A DNA stretch of 64,000 nucleotides from Cognatiluteimonas profundi. GTDB taxonomy: Bacteria > Pseudomonadota > Gammaproteobacteria > Xanthomonadales > Xanthomonadaceae. Position numbers and translations under genes: made by a program. Of this stretch, positions 13,706 through 23,600 are shown piece by piece (position 1 is the first letter of the stretch; each line of letters begins with the position of its first letter). The stretch spans positions 306,659 to 370,658 of the forward strand of contig NZ_VKHQ01000004.1 in the NCBI RefSeq assembly GCF_009792795.1, given 5' to 3'. A model generated the notes under the pieces. The model did no database searches, was not told the DNA's origin, and saw only the letters and a list, made by a program, of their open reading frames with translations.

Positions 13706-14719
13706 TCAGTGGTATCCGGAATCCGTCGCCACCTTCCCGCTGAACACGCGGTAGGACCACCACGTGTAGCCAAGGATCGCCGGCAACAACACCACGAGCC
13801 CAACGAGCACGAAGCCCTGCGAGGACGGCGGCGATGCCGCATCCCAGATGCTCATGGTGGGCGGGACGATGTTGGGCCAGATGCCCAGCACCAGCCCGGC
13901 GAACCCCAGCGCGAAGAAACTCAGCGTCAGCACGAACGGCGTGGCGTCGCGACCGTGATGCATCGCCGCGCGCCACAACGCCAAGGCATTGGCCAGTGCC
14001 AGCAGCGGGACCGGTGCGAGCCACCAGAAATTCCCGCCCTCGAACCACCGCGCCATGATCCGCGAGTCCAGGAACGGCAGCCAGGCACTGACCAGGCCCA
14101 TGAAGGCGACCACCACCAGCACCAGCGGCCGCGTCACGCTGCGCGCCACCAGCTGCATGCGGCCCTCGGTCTTGAGGATCAGCCAGGTGGAACCCAGCAG
14201 CGCATAGCCGAACACCAGCGCGACACCGGTCAGCATCGAGAACGGACTGAACCAGGCGAAGGCGCCATGCAGGTACTTGCCACCGAGCAGCGGCATGCCT
14301 TCGACCAGCGCGCCGAGGATGACGCCCTGTGCGAACGCGGTGAACATCGATCCCAATGCAAATGCCGCGCCCCAGGCCCGCTTGCCGCGCGTGGCCTTGA
14401 AGCGGAACTCGAAGGCGACGCCGCGGAAGATCAAGGCGACCAGCATCAGCAGCACCGGCAGGTACAGCGACGACAGCACGATCGCGTAGGCCTTCGGAAA
14501 TGCCGCCAGCAGGCCGGCGCCGCCGAGCACGAGCCAGGTTTCGTTGCCATCCCAGATCGGCGCGGCGGTATTCATCATGTGGTCGAGCTGATGCTCGTCC
14601 TCGGCAAACGGCGCGAGGATGCCCAGGCCCAGCACGAAGCCGTCGAGCAGCACGTACATCAGCACGCCAAAACCGATGACGCCGAACCACAGCACGGGCA
14701 ATACGGTCGCGAGTGTCAT
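13706..14719 (-). CDS. cydB: Cytochrome bd-type (CIO) quinol oxidase subunit II
   Basis: This 337-aa subunit has about eight to nine membrane helices and partners CydA in a quinol:oxygen oxidoreductase of the inner membrane. Family motifs include the N-terminal LLDGFVLGLGIL, the WDGNETWLV signature and the C-terminal YTWWSYRVF. Overall resemblance is to the cyanide-insensitive oxidase branch of Pseudomonas and Xanthomonas. Its start codon overlaps the cydA stop by 4 nt (ATGA, 14716-14719). Confidence 0.95.
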   Translation of the reverse strand: MTLATVLPVLWFGVIGFGVLMYVLLDGFVLGLGILAPFAEDEHQLDHMMNTAAPIWDGNETWLVLGGAGLLAAFPKAYAIVLSSLYLPVLLMLVALIFRGVAFEFRFKATRGKRAWGAAFALGSMFTAFAQGVILGALVEGMPLLGGKYLHGAFAWFSPFSMLTGVALVFGYALLGSTWLILKTEGRMQLVARSVTRPLVLVVVAFMGLVSAWLPFLDSRIMARWFEGGNFWWLAPVPLLALANALALWRAAMHHGRDATPFVLTLSFFALGFAGLVLGIWPNIVPPTMSIWDAASPPSSQGFVLVGLVVLLPAILGYTWWSYRVFSGKVATDSGYH

Positions 14720-16155
14720 GGGCGCGCTCCGGCTTCGTCCAGGCCACCGCCGTCGACGTGCTCGTCGGGCATCGACAGGGGCCGCGCGGGCGTCTTCTCA
14801 CCGCCGCGTGTGTCCTTGGGTGGTTGCTTCACCGGCCCGACGCGGAACAGCTTCAGCAGGTACCAGATACCCGAGCCGAAGATGATCGCGTAGACCAGCG
14901 CATAGATGACGAGCGAGGCGAGCACGCTGCCGGCGCCGACGTTGCGGCTGACGGCGTCGGCGGTGCGCAGCACGCCATAGACGACGTAGGGCTGGCGCCC
15001 GATCTCGGTGACATACCAGCCGCACAGCAGCGCGATGAATCCCGACGGCAACATCGCCTGCCAGGACGCCAGCAACCATCGCGACCGCGCCAGCGTCTGC
15101 CGGCGCCATGCCCACAGCGATGCGAAGGCGAGCACCAGCATCAATATCCCCAGCCCGACCATGATCCGGAAGCTGAAGAACACCGGCGCCACCGGCGGTC
15201 GTTCGGAGGCGGCGACGTCCGTCAGCGGCTTGATCCGGCCGTTCCAGGTATGGGTCAGGATCACGCTGCCCAGCCGCGGCACGGCGACTTCGTAATCGTT
15301 GCGCTCCTGCTGCGCGTTGGGCACCGCGAACAGCACCAGCGGCAAGCCCGGCGTGGTCGCGTCATCGCGCCAGTGCGCCTCGATCGCGGCGAGCTTGGTC
15401 GGCTGGTAGCGGCCGACCTCGAGCCCGTGCAGGTCGCCGACGGCGATCTGCGCCGGCACGGAAATCGCTGCGAACGCCACCGCCAGCTGCAACATCCGCG
15501 TGGCCGCGGCGACGTGCACCCCGCGCCGCAGGTACCAGGCGCTGATGCCACCGACCACGAAGCAGGTGGTGATGAAGGCCGCCAGCACCATGTGCGCCAG
15601 GCGGTACGGGAACGACGGATTGAAGATGATCGCCATCCAGTCCGCCGGCTCGAAACTCCAGTCACCGGCCGCGCCATAGACGATGCGATAGCCCTGCGGC
15701 GTCTGCATCCAGCTGTTGGCGGCAATGATCCAGAACGTCGAGATCAACGTCCCCAGCGCCACCATGCACGTGGCGAAGAAATGCAGGCGATCGGAAACGC
15801 GCCTCCAGCCGAACAGCATCACGCCCAGGAAGGTCGCTTCGAGGAAGAACGCGGTCAGCACCTCGTAGGACAGCAACGGGCCGAGGATGTTGCCGGCGCG
15901 TGCGCTCAGTTCCGCCCAGTTGGTGCCGAACTGGAAACTCATGACGATCCCCGACACGACACCCATGCCGAAGGACACCGCGAAGATCTTCAGCCAGAAG
16001 AAATAGACGTCGCGCCAGAGGTCGTCGCGAGTGCGCAGCCAGCGCCATTCGACAAAAGCCAGCCAGTTGGCCAGGCCGATGGTGAAGGCCGGGAACAGGA
16101 TGTGGAAGGAGATGACGAACCCGAACTGGATCCGCGACAGGAGCAACGCATCCAT
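14716..16155 (-). CDS. cydA: Cytochrome bd-type (CIO) quinol oxidase subunit I
   Basis: This 479-aa heme-binding subunit oxidises quinol and reduces oxygen to water. The N-terminal FHILFPAFTIG carries the axial heme ligand His18; GRQPYVVYG and the short Q-loop region fit the CIO branch. The ATG at 16153-16155 gives the family N-terminus MDALLLSRIQFGF; the open frame extends further only by chance. The C-terminus ends in a soluble Gly/Asp-rich tail. It is divergent from the S9 peptidase across 145 nt. I saw no convincing Anr/Fnr site in that gap. Confidence 0.95.
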   Translation of the reverse strand: MDALLLSRIQFGFVISFHILFPAFTIGLANWLAFVEWRWLRTRDDLWRDVYFFWLKIFAVSFGMGVVSGIVMSFQFGTNWAELSARAGNILGPLLSYEVLTAFFLEATFLGVMLFGWRRVSDRLHFFATCMVALGTLISTFWIIAANSWMQTPQGYRIVYGAAGDWSFEPADWMAIIFNPSFPYRLAHMVLAAFITTCFVVGGISAWYLRRGVHVAAATRMLQLAVAFAAISVPAQIAVGDLHGLEVGRYQPTKLAAIEAHWRDDATTPGLPLVLFAVPNAQQERNDYEVAVPRLGSVILTHTWNGRIKPLTDVAASERPPVAPVFFSFRIMVGLGILMLVLAFASLWAWRRQTLARSRWLLASWQAMLPSGFIALLCGWYVTEIGRQPYVVYGVLRTADAVSRNVGAGSVLASLVIYALVYAIIFGSGIWYLLKLFRVGPVKQPPKDTRGGEKTPARPLSMPDEHVDGGGLDEAGARP

Positions 16156-16300
16156 GTGGTGACTCCGCGACGCACGGGGGGAGCGCCGGCACGCCAAGTG
16201 TGCGCCGGCAACGTGATGGCGGCAAAAAGCGGGCTGGGTGCAGCCACGCACGGGGGTGGTGGCTGCTAACCTTCCCGCCTTTCCACCTGAGCCGCCCACG

Positions 16301-18658
16301 ATGCGTCCATTGCTGCTTGCCGTCGCCCTGTTGCTGCCCACGGCCCCATCCCTGGCGGCAACGCCGCTGACGCTGGAACAGACGATGGCCGATCCGGACT
16401 GGATCGGTCCGCCGGTCGAGGACGCGTGGTGGGCCTGGGATGGCAGGCAGGTGCAATACCAGCTCAAGCGCGATGGCGGGAAGATCCGCGACACCTGGCA
16501 GCAGCCGGTCGAGGGCGGCAGCGCCGTCCGCGTCGACGGCGCGGCCCGCGCCCAGCTCGATGCCAGCCGCCCGGCGTATGACGCCACGCATGCGCGGATG
16601 GCCTACATCCGCAACGGCGATGTCTTCGTCCGCGACCTGCGCAGTGGCGCGCTGTCGCAGCTCACCCGCAGCAACGACGAGGAAGCCCTGCCGCAATGGT
16701 CCAGCGATGGCGGCCTGGTGTGGCGCGTCGGCAACACCTGGTACCGATGGACCGCGGGCGATGGCGTGCGCCAGGCCGCGGACGTCAAGGCGGAAAAGGA
16801 TCCCGATGCGGCGGCCAAGCCCGATGCATTGCGCGATCGCCAGCTGCAACTGATGCAGACGCTGGCCCGCGACAAGTCGCAACGCGATGCCGCACGCGCG
16901 CAGCAGCAACGCTGGCGCGCCGACGACCCCACCCGCGCACCTGCGCCGGTGTACCTGGGCGACGACGTGCAGATCGCGGACAGCGCGCTGTCGCCCGACG
17001 GCCGCTGGCTGCTGGTGGTGACCAGCGCCAAGGGCGACGACGCCGGCCATGTCGGGAAATTGCCCCGCTATGTCACCGAATCCGGTTACGTGGAGACCGA
17101 GGACGCGCGCACGGTGGTCGGCCATAACGCGCCCGTGCCGCACACGCTGTGGCTGGTCGACACCGCGGCCGGCAAGGCGAGCAAGCTCTCCTTCGACGCC
17201 CTGCCCGGCATCGGCACCGATCCACTGGCGGCGTTGCGCAAGGCCGCCGGCAAGGACGCGCTGAAGGGCAACCGCAGCGTGCGCATCGAGACCGATGGCG
17301 ACGGCAGCGGCCCGGCCATCCACTGGAGCGCGGACAGCCGCAACGTCGCCGTGCTGGTCCGCGCGGTGGACAACAAGGATCGCTGGCTGGCCACCGTCGA
17401 CATGGCGCACGCGACGCTGCAGTCGCGCCACCGCCTGCACGACGACGCCTGGATCAACTGGAACTTCAACGACTTTGGCTGGATGCCCGACGGCAGCCTG
17501 TGGTTCGACTCGGAGCAGTCCGGCTGGTCGCACCTGTACCTGGCCACGGCGGACAAGGTGCGCCAGCTGACGAGCGGCCACTGGGAAGTCTCCCAGCCGC
17601 ACCTGTCGGCCGACGGCCGACACTTCTATTTCCTGTGCAACCGCGCGCGGCCGGGCGACTACGAAGTCTGCGCGGTCGATGCCACCGGCGGCGCCGTGCG
17701 CGAACTCACCGCGCTCGACGGCGTCGAGGGCTTCGTCGAGTCGCCCGATGGTTCGCGGCTGCTGGTGGCGTATTCGGGCAGCTACCTGCCCACGCAGCTG
17801 GCCGTCGTGGGCAGCAACGGTGGCGACGCACGCCAACTGACCGACACCCGCAAGCCGGCGTTCAAGGCGATGCAATGGATCGCGCCGCGCGACGTGCAGG
17901 TGCCCAGCCGCCACGGCGCCGGCACGGTGTGGGGCAAGTTCTACGGTCCGGCGACGATGGAGCCGGGCAAGCGCTATCCGATCGTGATGTTCGTGCACGG
18001 CGCGGGCTACACCCAGAACGTCGATGCCCGCTATCCGTACTACTTCCGCGAACAGATGTTCCACAACCTGCTGGTGCAGCAGGGCTACATCGTGCTCGAC
18101 CTGGATTACCGCGGCTCGCAGGGCTACGGGCGCGACTGGCGCACGGCGATCTACCGCAACATGGGTCATCCGGAGCTCGAGGATTACCTGGATGGCATCG
18201 ACTGGCTGGTGGCCAACGAGCAGGGCGATCGCGCGCACGCCGGCATCTACGGCGGCAGCTATGGCGGATTCATGACGCTGATGGCGTTGTTCCGCGCACC
18301 GGGCGTGTTCAAGGCCGGCGCGGCCATGCGCCCGGTGTCGGACTGGACGCTGTACAACCACGAGTACACGTCGAACATCCTCAACACGCCCGACATCGAT
18401 CCCGCGGCGTACGCGGCGTCGTCACCGATCGAATACGCCGCCGGCCTGCAGGATCCGTTGCTGATCGCGCACGGGATGATCGACGACAACGTGTTCTTCA
18501 AGGACTCCGTCGACCTGGCGCAGCGGCTGATCGAGCTGCACAAGCAGAACTGGAACCTGGCGCCGTATCCGATGGAGCGGCATGCGTTCGAGCATCCCGA
18601 CGCCTGGCTCGACGAGTTCCGCAGGATCCACGCATTGTTCGAGTCGAACCTGAAGTGA
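16301..18658 (+). CDS. Secreted S9 family serine peptidase (prolyl oligopeptidase / DPP-IV-like)
   Basis: This 785-aa protein has a signal peptide ([19 protein letters not shown]), a beta-propeller of WD40/PD40-like repeats (for example [11 protein letters not shown]) in the first two-thirds, and a C-terminal alpha/beta-hydrolase domain. The catalytic triad is visible: Ser653 in GGSYGG, the Asp pair 728-729 in HGMIDDNV, and His761 in ERHAFEHP. It is expected to cleave short peptides in the periplasm, perhaps after proline or as a dipeptidyl peptidase. The ATG at 16301 is chosen for the signal peptide. Its stop overlaps the GTG start of hemF. Confidence 0.9.
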   Translation: MRPLLLAVALLLPTAPSLAATPLTLEQTMADPDWIGPPVEDAWWAWDGRQVQYQLKRDGGKIRDTWQQPVEGGSAVRVDGAARAQLDASRPAYDATHARMAYIRNGDVFVRDLRSGALSQLTRSNDEEALPQWSSDGGLVWRVGNTWYRWTAGDGVRQAADVKAEKDPDAAAKPDALRDRQLQLMQTLARDKSQRDAARAQQQRWRADDPTRAPAPVYLGDDVQIADSALSPDGRWLLVVTSAKGDDAGHVGKLPRYVTESGYVETEDARTVVGHNAPVPHTLWLVDTAAGKASKLSFDALPGIGTDPLAALRKAAGKDALKGNRSVRIETDGDGSGPAIHWSADSRNVAVLVRAVDNKDRWLATVDMAHATLQSRHRLHDDAWINWNFNDFGWMPDGSLWFDSEQSGWSHLYLATADKVRQLTSGHWEVSQPHLSADGRHFYFLCNRARPGDYEVCAVDATGGAVRELTALDGVEGFVESPDGSRLLVAYSGSYLPTQLAVVGSNGGDARQLTDTRKPAFKAMQWIAPRDVQVPSRHGAGTVWGKFYGPATMEPGKRYPIVMFVHGAGYTQNVDARYPYYFREQMFHNLLVQQGYIVLDLDYRGSQGYGRDWRTAIYRNMGHPELEDYLDGIDWLVANEQGDRAHAGIYGGSYGGFMTLMALFRAPGVFKAGAAMRPVSDWTLYNHEYTSNILNTPDIDPAAYAASSPIEYAAGLQDPLLIAHGMIDDNVFFKDSVDLAQRLIELHKQNWNLAPYPMERHAFEHPDAWLDEFRRIHALFESNLK

Positions 18659-19572
18659 GTCCCGACTTCGACTCCGTCCGCGACTACCTCGTCGCGTTGC
18701 AGGAACGCATCTGCGGCGCCATCGAGGGCGCCGACGGCGGCGCGCGGTTCGCCAGCGACCGCTGGACGCGCGAGGAAGGCGGTGGCGGCTGCACCCGCAT
18801 CCTGCGCGACGGCGGCGTCTTCGAGCAGGCGGGCGTTGGATTCTCGGACGTGTCGGGAACCACACTGCCGCCATCGGCCAGCGCGGCGCGCCCGGAACTC
18901 GCCGGTGCGTCGTGGCGCGCGGTCGGTGTGTCGCTGGTGCTGCACCCGCGCAATCCCCATGTGCCGACCACGCATGCGAACGTGCGCCACTTCCGCGCGA
19001 TGCGCGATGGGCAGACGGTCGCCTGGTGGTTCGGCGGCGGCTTCGACCTCACGCCGTTCTATCCGGTCGACGACGACGTGCTGCACTGGCACCGCACGGC
19101 GCGGGCGCTGTGCCAGCCGTTCGGCGCGGAGCGCTACGCCGCGCACAAGCGCTGGTGCGACGAGTACTTCGTCCTGCGCCATCGCAACGAGACGCGTGGC
19201 ATCGGCGGCCTGTTCTTCGACGACCTGCATACCGGGTTCGACGACGACTTCGCCTACCTGCGCGCGGTCGGCGACGGTTTCCTCGATGCCTACCTGCCGA
19301 TCGTCGCGCGGCGCAAGGACATCGCGTATGGCGATCGCGAGCGGCAGTTCCAGCTGTACCGGCGCGGACGCTACGTCGAGTTCAACCTGGTGCACGACCG
19401 CGGCACCCTGTTCGGCCTGCAGTCGGGCGGGCGCACCGAATCCATCCTCATGAGCCTGCCGCCACTGGTGCGCTGGGAATACGGCTACCAGCCGCCGGCC
19501 GGCAGCGCGGAGGCGCGACTGCAGGATTACCTGCGGCCGCGCGACTGGCTGGCAGGGACGCCGGGCGCCTAG
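18655..19572 (+). CDS. hemF: Oxygen-dependent coproporphyrinogen III oxidase
   Basis: This 305-aa enzyme decarboxylates coproporphyrinogen III to protoporphyrinogen IX using molecular oxygen. Conserved blocks include [39 protein letters not shown] and the C-terminal [10 protein letters not shown]. Length matches E. coli HemF (299 aa). The start is inferred to be GTG at 18655, overlapping the peptidase stop as GTGA, because no ATG lies near the conserved N-terminus; this suggests translational coupling. The 3' end overlaps the convergent DUF421 gene by 4 nt. Confidence 0.95.
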   Translation: MSPDFDSVRDYLVALQERICGAIEGADGGARFASDRWTREEGGGGCTRILRDGGVFEQAGVGFSDVSGTTLPPSASAARPELAGASWRAVGVSLVLHPRNPHVPTTHANVRHFRAMRDGQTVAWWFGGGFDLTPFYPVDDDVLHWHRTARALCQPFGAERYAAHKRWCDEYFVLRHRNETRGIGGLFFDDLHTGFDDDFAYLRAVGDGFLDAYLPIVARRKDIAYGDRERQFQLYRRGRYVEFNLVHDRGTLFGLQSGGRTESILMSLPPLVRWEYGYQPPAGSAEARLQDYLRPRDWLAGTPGA

Positions 19573-20138
19573 TCCGCCTGCGGGCTGCCGGGACGGCGGC
19601 GTCGACGGTGCAGCGACTTGGGTGGAAGCCGCTGCAGGTACTTTTCCGCGCGCTCGATTCCGCCGGATTCCTTCGGCACGACGCTGATGCTGCCATTGGT
19701 CTCCAGCAGCGCCAGCGCCACGTCAGCGGGATCGGCGAGGTTGTTCATGCGCAACGCCTCGTGGAAGTCGTCGAGACTGACCAGTTCGTGGCGCAACACG
19801 TCGTGGTAGACGATGCCGTCGCGCGCGAGCACCCTCGGCACGCCTTCGACCACGCGCTCCACCCGCTGGTAACGCGAGGTCAGGAACGCGACGACGAAAT
19901 TGAGCGCGATCAGGCAGCTCGCCAGCAACAGCGCGGCGCTGATGGAATTGTCGCCACCGTTCAACCCGTTCTGGACCGCGTTGCCGATCAGGATCAGCAG
20001 GACCAGGTCGAACGGCGTGAACTGTCCGACCGCGCGTTTCCCCGACAAGCGCAGCAGCACCATCACCATTGCGTACACGGCCACCGCCCGCAGCACGAAA
20101 TGCCACCATGGCGCCGACAACACGAACAAACTCGACAT
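19569..20138 (-). CDS. DUF421 / YetF-family membrane protein
   Basis: This 189-aa protein has three hydrophobic helices in the first ~95 residues (with [29 protein letters not shown] sequence, in which GKR-x(5)-FDL is the family signature) and a C-terminal soluble domain with [11 protein letters not shown]. The family is widespread but its function is unresolved. The ATG at 20136-20138 has a GAGG site just upstream and gives the right length; the open frame reaching 20378 runs through the small-RNA region and is not real coding. The C-terminus ends in an Arg-rich tail. Confidence 0.88.
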   Translation of the reverse strand: MSSLFVLSAPWWHFVLRAVAVYAMVMVLLRLSGKRAVGQFTPFDLVLLILIGNAVQNGLNGGDNSISAALLLASCLIALNFVVAFLTSRYQRVERVVEGVPRVLARDGIVYHDVLRHELVSLDDFHEALRMNNLADPADVALALLETNGSISVVPKESGGIERAEKYLQRLPPKSLHRRRRRPGSPQAD

Positions 20139-20297
20139 GCGACCTCCCCGGGTCCGGCCCTTTCGACCGCCAGCATCCCACACGACGCAATGATTGCCCG
20201 CACGCCAGGGGCGGCCGCAGGTCAGCCGGCCAGCGCGGACGTGCCCAGGTGGCTGGCACATCGGTGGCGTTGTGATGTGCCGCCAGACCGGCGGCAC

Positions 20298-20336
20298 AAA
20301 AAAAAGCCCCGCGAGCCAGGGGGGGGCTAGCGGGGC
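20298..20336 (-). terminator. Intrinsic terminator of the small RNA
   Basis: A seven-base-pair outer stem GCCCCGC/GCGGGGC with an inner AGCC/GGCT extension is followed by eight T residues on the minus strand. The loop is a run of six cytosines plus T. Confidence 0.85.
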
Positions 20337-20421
20337 CGGGGAACGGCTCCTGGGGAGGGGTGGCCGTTCCGCGATCACTCCAGGGGAGGGAGATGATCTG
20401 CGACAGACCTTGCATCTGTCG
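20298..20421 (-). ncRNA. sX13-like small RNA with C-rich hairpin loops
   Basis: On the minus strand, 5' to 3', there are four perfect or near-perfect hairpins and no reading frame. The first (20422-20400) has arms GCGACAGA/TCTGTCGC. The second (20398-20373) has arms GATCA-CTCC/GGAG-TGATC and loop CTCCCCT. The third (20370-20340) has arms GGAACGGC/GCCGTTCC and a loop containing CCCCTCCCC. The fourth (20336-20306) has arms GCCCCGC/GCGGGGC, a six-C loop, and eight T residues (20305-20298), forming an intrinsic terminator. Three C-rich-loop hairpins in about 120 nt match the design of xanthomonad sX13, which base-pairs with G-rich mRNA sites. A -10-like TATAGC lies at 20430-20425. The 5' end is approximate. 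Confidence 0.72.
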
Positions 20422-20488
20422 CGAGCTATATGACCAAACCCTCCATGGATAGTTCGTGAAGATTCCGGTTAAGAATCTGTTGGATTCA

Positions 20489-20509
20489 GGGTGGATTCAC
20501 CCCTTTTTT
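20489..20509 (+). terminator. Possible plus-strand terminator or attenuator hairpin
   Basis: A short stem GGGTG/CACCC with loop GATT is followed by C and six T residues. The stem is only 5 bp. It lies upstream of the operator, so it could insulate the MFS gene from plus-strand read-through. Confidence 0.35.
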
Positions 20510-20546
20510 GTAACAGCCGTTCGACGATTGCGGTGGTCCCGCCCGA

Positions 20547-20560
20547 TGCATACGTATTCA
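20547..20560. promoter_or_regulatory. LacI-type operator before the MFS sugar porter (site 1)
   Basis: TGCATACGTATTCA is an imperfect palindrome centred on ACGT, 57 nt before the MFS start codon. It is identical to the site at 30112-30125 and differs at one or two positions from sites at 22068 and 40418. A weak -10 candidate CATGAT lies at 20586-20591. Confidence 0.75.
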
Positions 20561-20616
20561 GCCGGGAACGCCACCTGCAGCGCAGCATGATCGGTGTCCC
20601 AGACGGAGGCCGATCC

Positions 20617-22044
20617 ATGAGCGACGACACGCTTGCCAGCGCACCCCTGCAGCCTGCCACCAGCGCGCGGGTGGTGCTGATCGCGAGCGCCGCGGCGATG
20701 GGCGGCTTCCTGTTCGGATTCGACACCGCGGTCATCAACGGCGCGGTCGATGCCGTGCGCGCGGGCTTCTCGCTCAGCGCCGCCTGGACCGGATTCGCCG
20801 TGTCCTGCGCCCTGCTCGGCTCCGCCCTCGGCGCCTGGTACGCGGGGCCGGTGGCGGATCGCGCCGGGCGCGTGCGCACCATGCAGCTGGCCGCGGTGCT
20901 GCTGGCAGCCAGCGCGGTGGGCTCGGGACTGGCGGGCAGCGTCTGGACCCTGGTCCTGTGGCGCCTGGTCGGTGGCGTCGGCGTGGGCATCGCGTCGGTC
21001 ATCGCGCCGGCCTACATCGCCGAGATCTCCCCGGCCCACGTGCGCGGCCGTCTCGGGTCGATGCAGCAGCTGGCGATCGTGCTGGGCATCTTCGCCGCCC
21101 TGCTCAGCGACGCCTGGCTGGCCTCCTCGGCCGGTGGCGCGTCGGCGCCCTCCTGGCTGGGCCTGGAGGCCTGGCGCTGGATGTTCATCGTCGCGGTGGT
21201 GCCGGCGCTCGTGTATGGCGCGCTGGTGCTCAGCGTGCCGGAGTCGCCGCGCCACCTGGTCGCCAAGTCGCGCCACCACGAGGCCCGCACGGTGCTGCGC
21301 CACGTGCTCGGCATGCACGACGACGAGGACGGCCTGGAGCGGAAGCTGGAGGCCATCAGGGCCAGCCTGCATCGCGAACACCATCCCAGCCTGCGCGAGT
21401 TGCGCGGCAGCCACGCCGGCCTGCTGCGCGTGGTGTGGATCGGCATCCTGCTGTCGGTGCTGCAGCAGTTCGTCGGCATCAACGTCATCTTCTATTACTC
21501 ATCGACGCTGTGGCATTCGGTCGGCTTCAGCGAGGCCGATGCCTTCGACATCACGGTGGGCACGTCGATCGTCAACGTGCTGGTCACGCTGGTCGCCATT
21601 GCGCTGGTCGACAGGATCGGGCGCAAGCCGCTGCTGGTCGTGGGTTCCGCGGGCATGGCGATCACGCTGGCGTTGATGGCCTGGTGCTTCTCGCAGGCCA
21701 CCGGCACCGGCGCCAACCTCTCCCTGCCAGGCTCGCTGGGCCCGGTCGCGCTGGTGGCCGCCAATGCCTACGTGGTGTTCTTCGGCCTGAGCTGGGGACC
21801 GATGGTGTGGGTGCTGCTGGGCGAGATGTTCCCCAACCGCATCCGTGCACTGGCGCTGGCCGTGGCCGCATCGGCGCAGTGGCTGGCGAACTTCGCCGTC
21901 ACCAGCACCTTCCCGCTGCTGGCCCAGATCGGACTCGCGTTCGCCTATGGCGTGTATGCGCTGTTCGCGGCGCTGTCATTGGTGTTCGTGCTGTATGCGA
22001 TGCGCGAAACCAACGGCATCGAGCTGGAAGACATGCAGGACTGA
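20617..22044 (+). CDS. Sugar porter family MFS transporter (glucose/hexose:H+ symporter type)
   Basis: This 475-aa inner-membrane protein has twelve predicted helices. Sugar-porter signatures are present: GFDTAVINGA in helix 1, the A-motif-like GPVADRAGR, PESPRHL after helix 6, QQFVGIN in helix 7 and DRIGRKPLL before helix 9. It is predicted to import glucose or a related hexose by proton symport. The ATG at 20617 follows a GGAGG site at about 20605; the longer frame upstream crosses the operator. It sits just before zwf-edd-glk-eda and carries the same operator, so it probably supplies glucose to that pathway. Confidence 0.92.
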   Translation: MSDDTLASAPLQPATSARVVLIASAAAMGGFLFGFDTAVINGAVDAVRAGFSLSAAWTGFAVSCALLGSALGAWYAGPVADRAGRVRTMQLAAVLLAASAVGSGLAGSVWTLVLWRLVGGVGVGIASVIAPAYIAEISPAHVRGRLGSMQQLAIVLGIFAALLSDAWLASSAGGASAPSWLGLEAWRWMFIVAVVPALVYGALVLSVPESPRHLVAKSRHHEARTVLRHVLGMHDDEDGLERKLEAIRASLHREHHPSLRELRGSHAGLLRVVWIGILLSVLQQFVGINVIFYYSSTLWHSVGFSEADAFDITVGTSIVNVLVTLVAIALVDRIGRKPLLVVGSAGMAITLALMAWCFSQATGTGANLSLPGSLGPVALVAANAYVVFFGLSWGPMVWVLLGEMFPNRIRALALAVAASAQWLANFAVTSTFPLLAQIGLAFAYGVYALFAALSLVFVLYAMRETNGIELEDMQD

Positions 22045-22067
22045 ATCCGGCCATGGCGCGCGGTGGC

Positions 22068-22081
22068 TGCAAACGTATGCA
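22068..22081. promoter_or_regulatory. LacI-type operator before zwf-edd-glk-eda (site 2)
   Basis: TGCAAACGTATGCA matches the palindrome consensus TGNAWACGTWTNCA. It lies in the 92-nt gap between the MFS stop and the zwf start; a candidate -10 TAGTCT follows at 22107-22112. Confidence 0.72.
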
Positions 22082-22136
22082 CCACCACGCGCGCCGGCGC
22101 CGGGCTTAGTCTGCCGACTCCCATCCGGACGACCTC

Positions 22137-23597
22137 ATGCACGGCAGTGCCGCTTCCCTGTTGACGATTTTCGGCGCGACCGGCGACCTCGCCCAGCGCA
22201 TGCTGCTGCCATCGCTGTACAGCCTGGAACACGAAGGCCTGCTGCCATCGCGCCTGCGCATCTTCGGCACCGCGCGCAGCGAGCTGGATGACGACGGCTT
22301 CCGCGCGCTCGTCGCGCAGTCGATCGAGCGCAACGTGCCGGTTGCCGAAATCAATCCGGACAGCCTGGACCGGATGCTGGCGCGACTGTCCTACCAGCCG
22401 GCATCACTGGATGATCCCGACGCACTCGCGCGCCTGTGCACGGCCATCAAGGCGCTGCGCGATGGCGACGTCGTCTTCCACCTGAGCACGGCGCCGCGCT
22501 GGTACGGGCCCATCTGCAGCGCGCTGGGTGCGCACGGACTCGGCGGCCCCGGTACGCGCGTACTGCTGGAAAAACCCATCGGCCGCGACCTCGCCAGCGC
22601 GGTGGCCATCAACGATGGCGTCGCGCGCGTGTTCGACGAGGAGCAGGTCTTCCGCGTCGACCACTACCTGGGCAAGGAGGGCGTGCAGAACCTGCTGGCG
22701 CTGCGCTTCGGCAATGCCTTGTTCGAGCCGCTGTGGAACGCGCGCCACGTCGAACAGGTGCAGATCACCGTCGCCGAGACCATCGGCGCGGAGGGTCGCG
22801 ACTATTACGACGAATCCGGCGCCACCCGCGACATGCTGCAGAACCACCTGCTGCAGCTGCTGTGCCTGACCGCGATGGAGCCGCCCTCGCAGTTCGATCC
22901 CAGCGCGGTGCGCAACGAGAAGCTCAAGGTCCTGCGCTCGCTGCGTCCGATCACCGGCGCCGATGTCGCGACGGAGACGGTCGCCGGGCAATACACCGCC
23001 GGCGCCATCGGCGGCCGCGCCGTCCCCGGTTACGCCGAGGAACTCGGACGCTCCAGCCGCACCGAGACCTTCATCGCGATGCGCGCGCGGATCGACAACT
23101 GGCGCTGGTCCGGCGTGCCGTTCTACCTGCGCACCGGCAAGCGCATGCCGCGGCGCGCCACCGAGATCTACCTGCAGTTCCGCGCCGTGCCGCATTCGAT
23201 CTTCGCCAACACCGGCGCGAGCGTTGAAGCCAATGCGCTGGTCATCACCCTGCAGCCCGAGGAACGCATCGAGTTGCGGCTGATGAGCAAGACACCCGGG
23301 CTGGATCGCGCCGGATTGCAGCTGTCGCAGGTCGCGCTGGACCTGGACCTGCACGAGCGCTTCGCGTCCGACCGCAAGCGGCTCGCCTACGAGCGGTTGT
23401 ACCTGGATGCGCTGGAAGGCAACGGCACGCTGTTCGTGCGTCGCGACGAGACCGAAGCCGCGTGGCAATGGGTCGACGCCATCATCGCCGGGCGCGAGGG
23501 CACCGGTGCCGCGCCGCGGCCCTATCCGGCCGGAACGTGGGGGCCCGCGGCCGCGGTGACGCTGGCCGAGCGCCACGGCCACAGCTGGAGGGAGTGA
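22137..23597 (+). CDS. zwf: Glucose-6-phosphate 1-dehydrogenase
   Basis: This 486-aa enzyme oxidises glucose-6-phosphate to 6-phosphogluconolactone with NAD(P)+. The coenzyme loop is FGATGDLA (12-19), EKP is at 145-147 and the active-site motif is RVDHYLGKE (173-181). Length is typical. It is the first gene of the Entner-Doudoroff operon and is followed 3 nt later by edd. No 6-phosphogluconolactonase gene lies between them, though many organisms place pgl there; the lactone may open spontaneously or pgl may lie elsewhere. Confidence 0.96.
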   Translation: MHGSAASLLTIFGATGDLAQRMLLPSLYSLEHEGLLPSRLRIFGTARSELDDDGFRALVAQSIERNVPVAEINPDSLDRMLARLSYQPASLDDPDALARLCTAIKALRDGDVVFHLSTAPRWYGPICSALGAHGLGGPGTRVLLEKPIGRDLASAVAINDGVARVFDEEQVFRVDHYLGKEGVQNLLALRFGNALFEPLWNARHVEQVQITVAETIGAEGRDYYDESGATRDMLQNHLLQLLCLTAMEPPSQFDPSAVRNEKLKVLRSLRPITGADVATETVAGQYTAGAIGGRAVPGYAEELGRSSRTETFIAMRARIDNWRWSGVPFYLRTGKRMPRRATEIYLQFRAVPHSIFANTGASVEANALVITLQPEERIELRLMSKTPGLDRAGLQLSQVALDLDLHERFASDRKRLAYERLYLDALEGNGTLFVRRDETEAAWQWVDAIIAGREGTGAAPRPYPAGTWGPAAAVTLAERHGHSWRE

Positions 23598-23600
23598 GCG

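Larger units (their letters stand above)
20139..20616. other. Regulatory interval: small RNA, hairpins and operator, no protein gene
   Basis: This is a 478-bp gap. It holds a minus-strand small RNA with its terminator (20298-20421), a plus-strand terminator-like hairpin (20489-20509) and the LacI-type operator (20547-20560) before the MFS gene. The stretch 20139-20297 is the leader of the DUF421 gene and shows nothing recognisable. Confidence 0.6.

Noticed and set aside
16156..16300. An Anr/Fnr site controlling cydA
   Set aside because: No TTGAT-N4-ATCAA-like palindrome is present. The inverted GCCGGC repeats there are common by chance in this GC-rich DNA.
20139..20378. An N-terminal extension of the DUF421 protein
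   Set aside because: The extension would run through the small RNA terminator, is Pro/Arg-rich and is not membrane-like. The ATG at 20138 has a proper ribosome-binding site.
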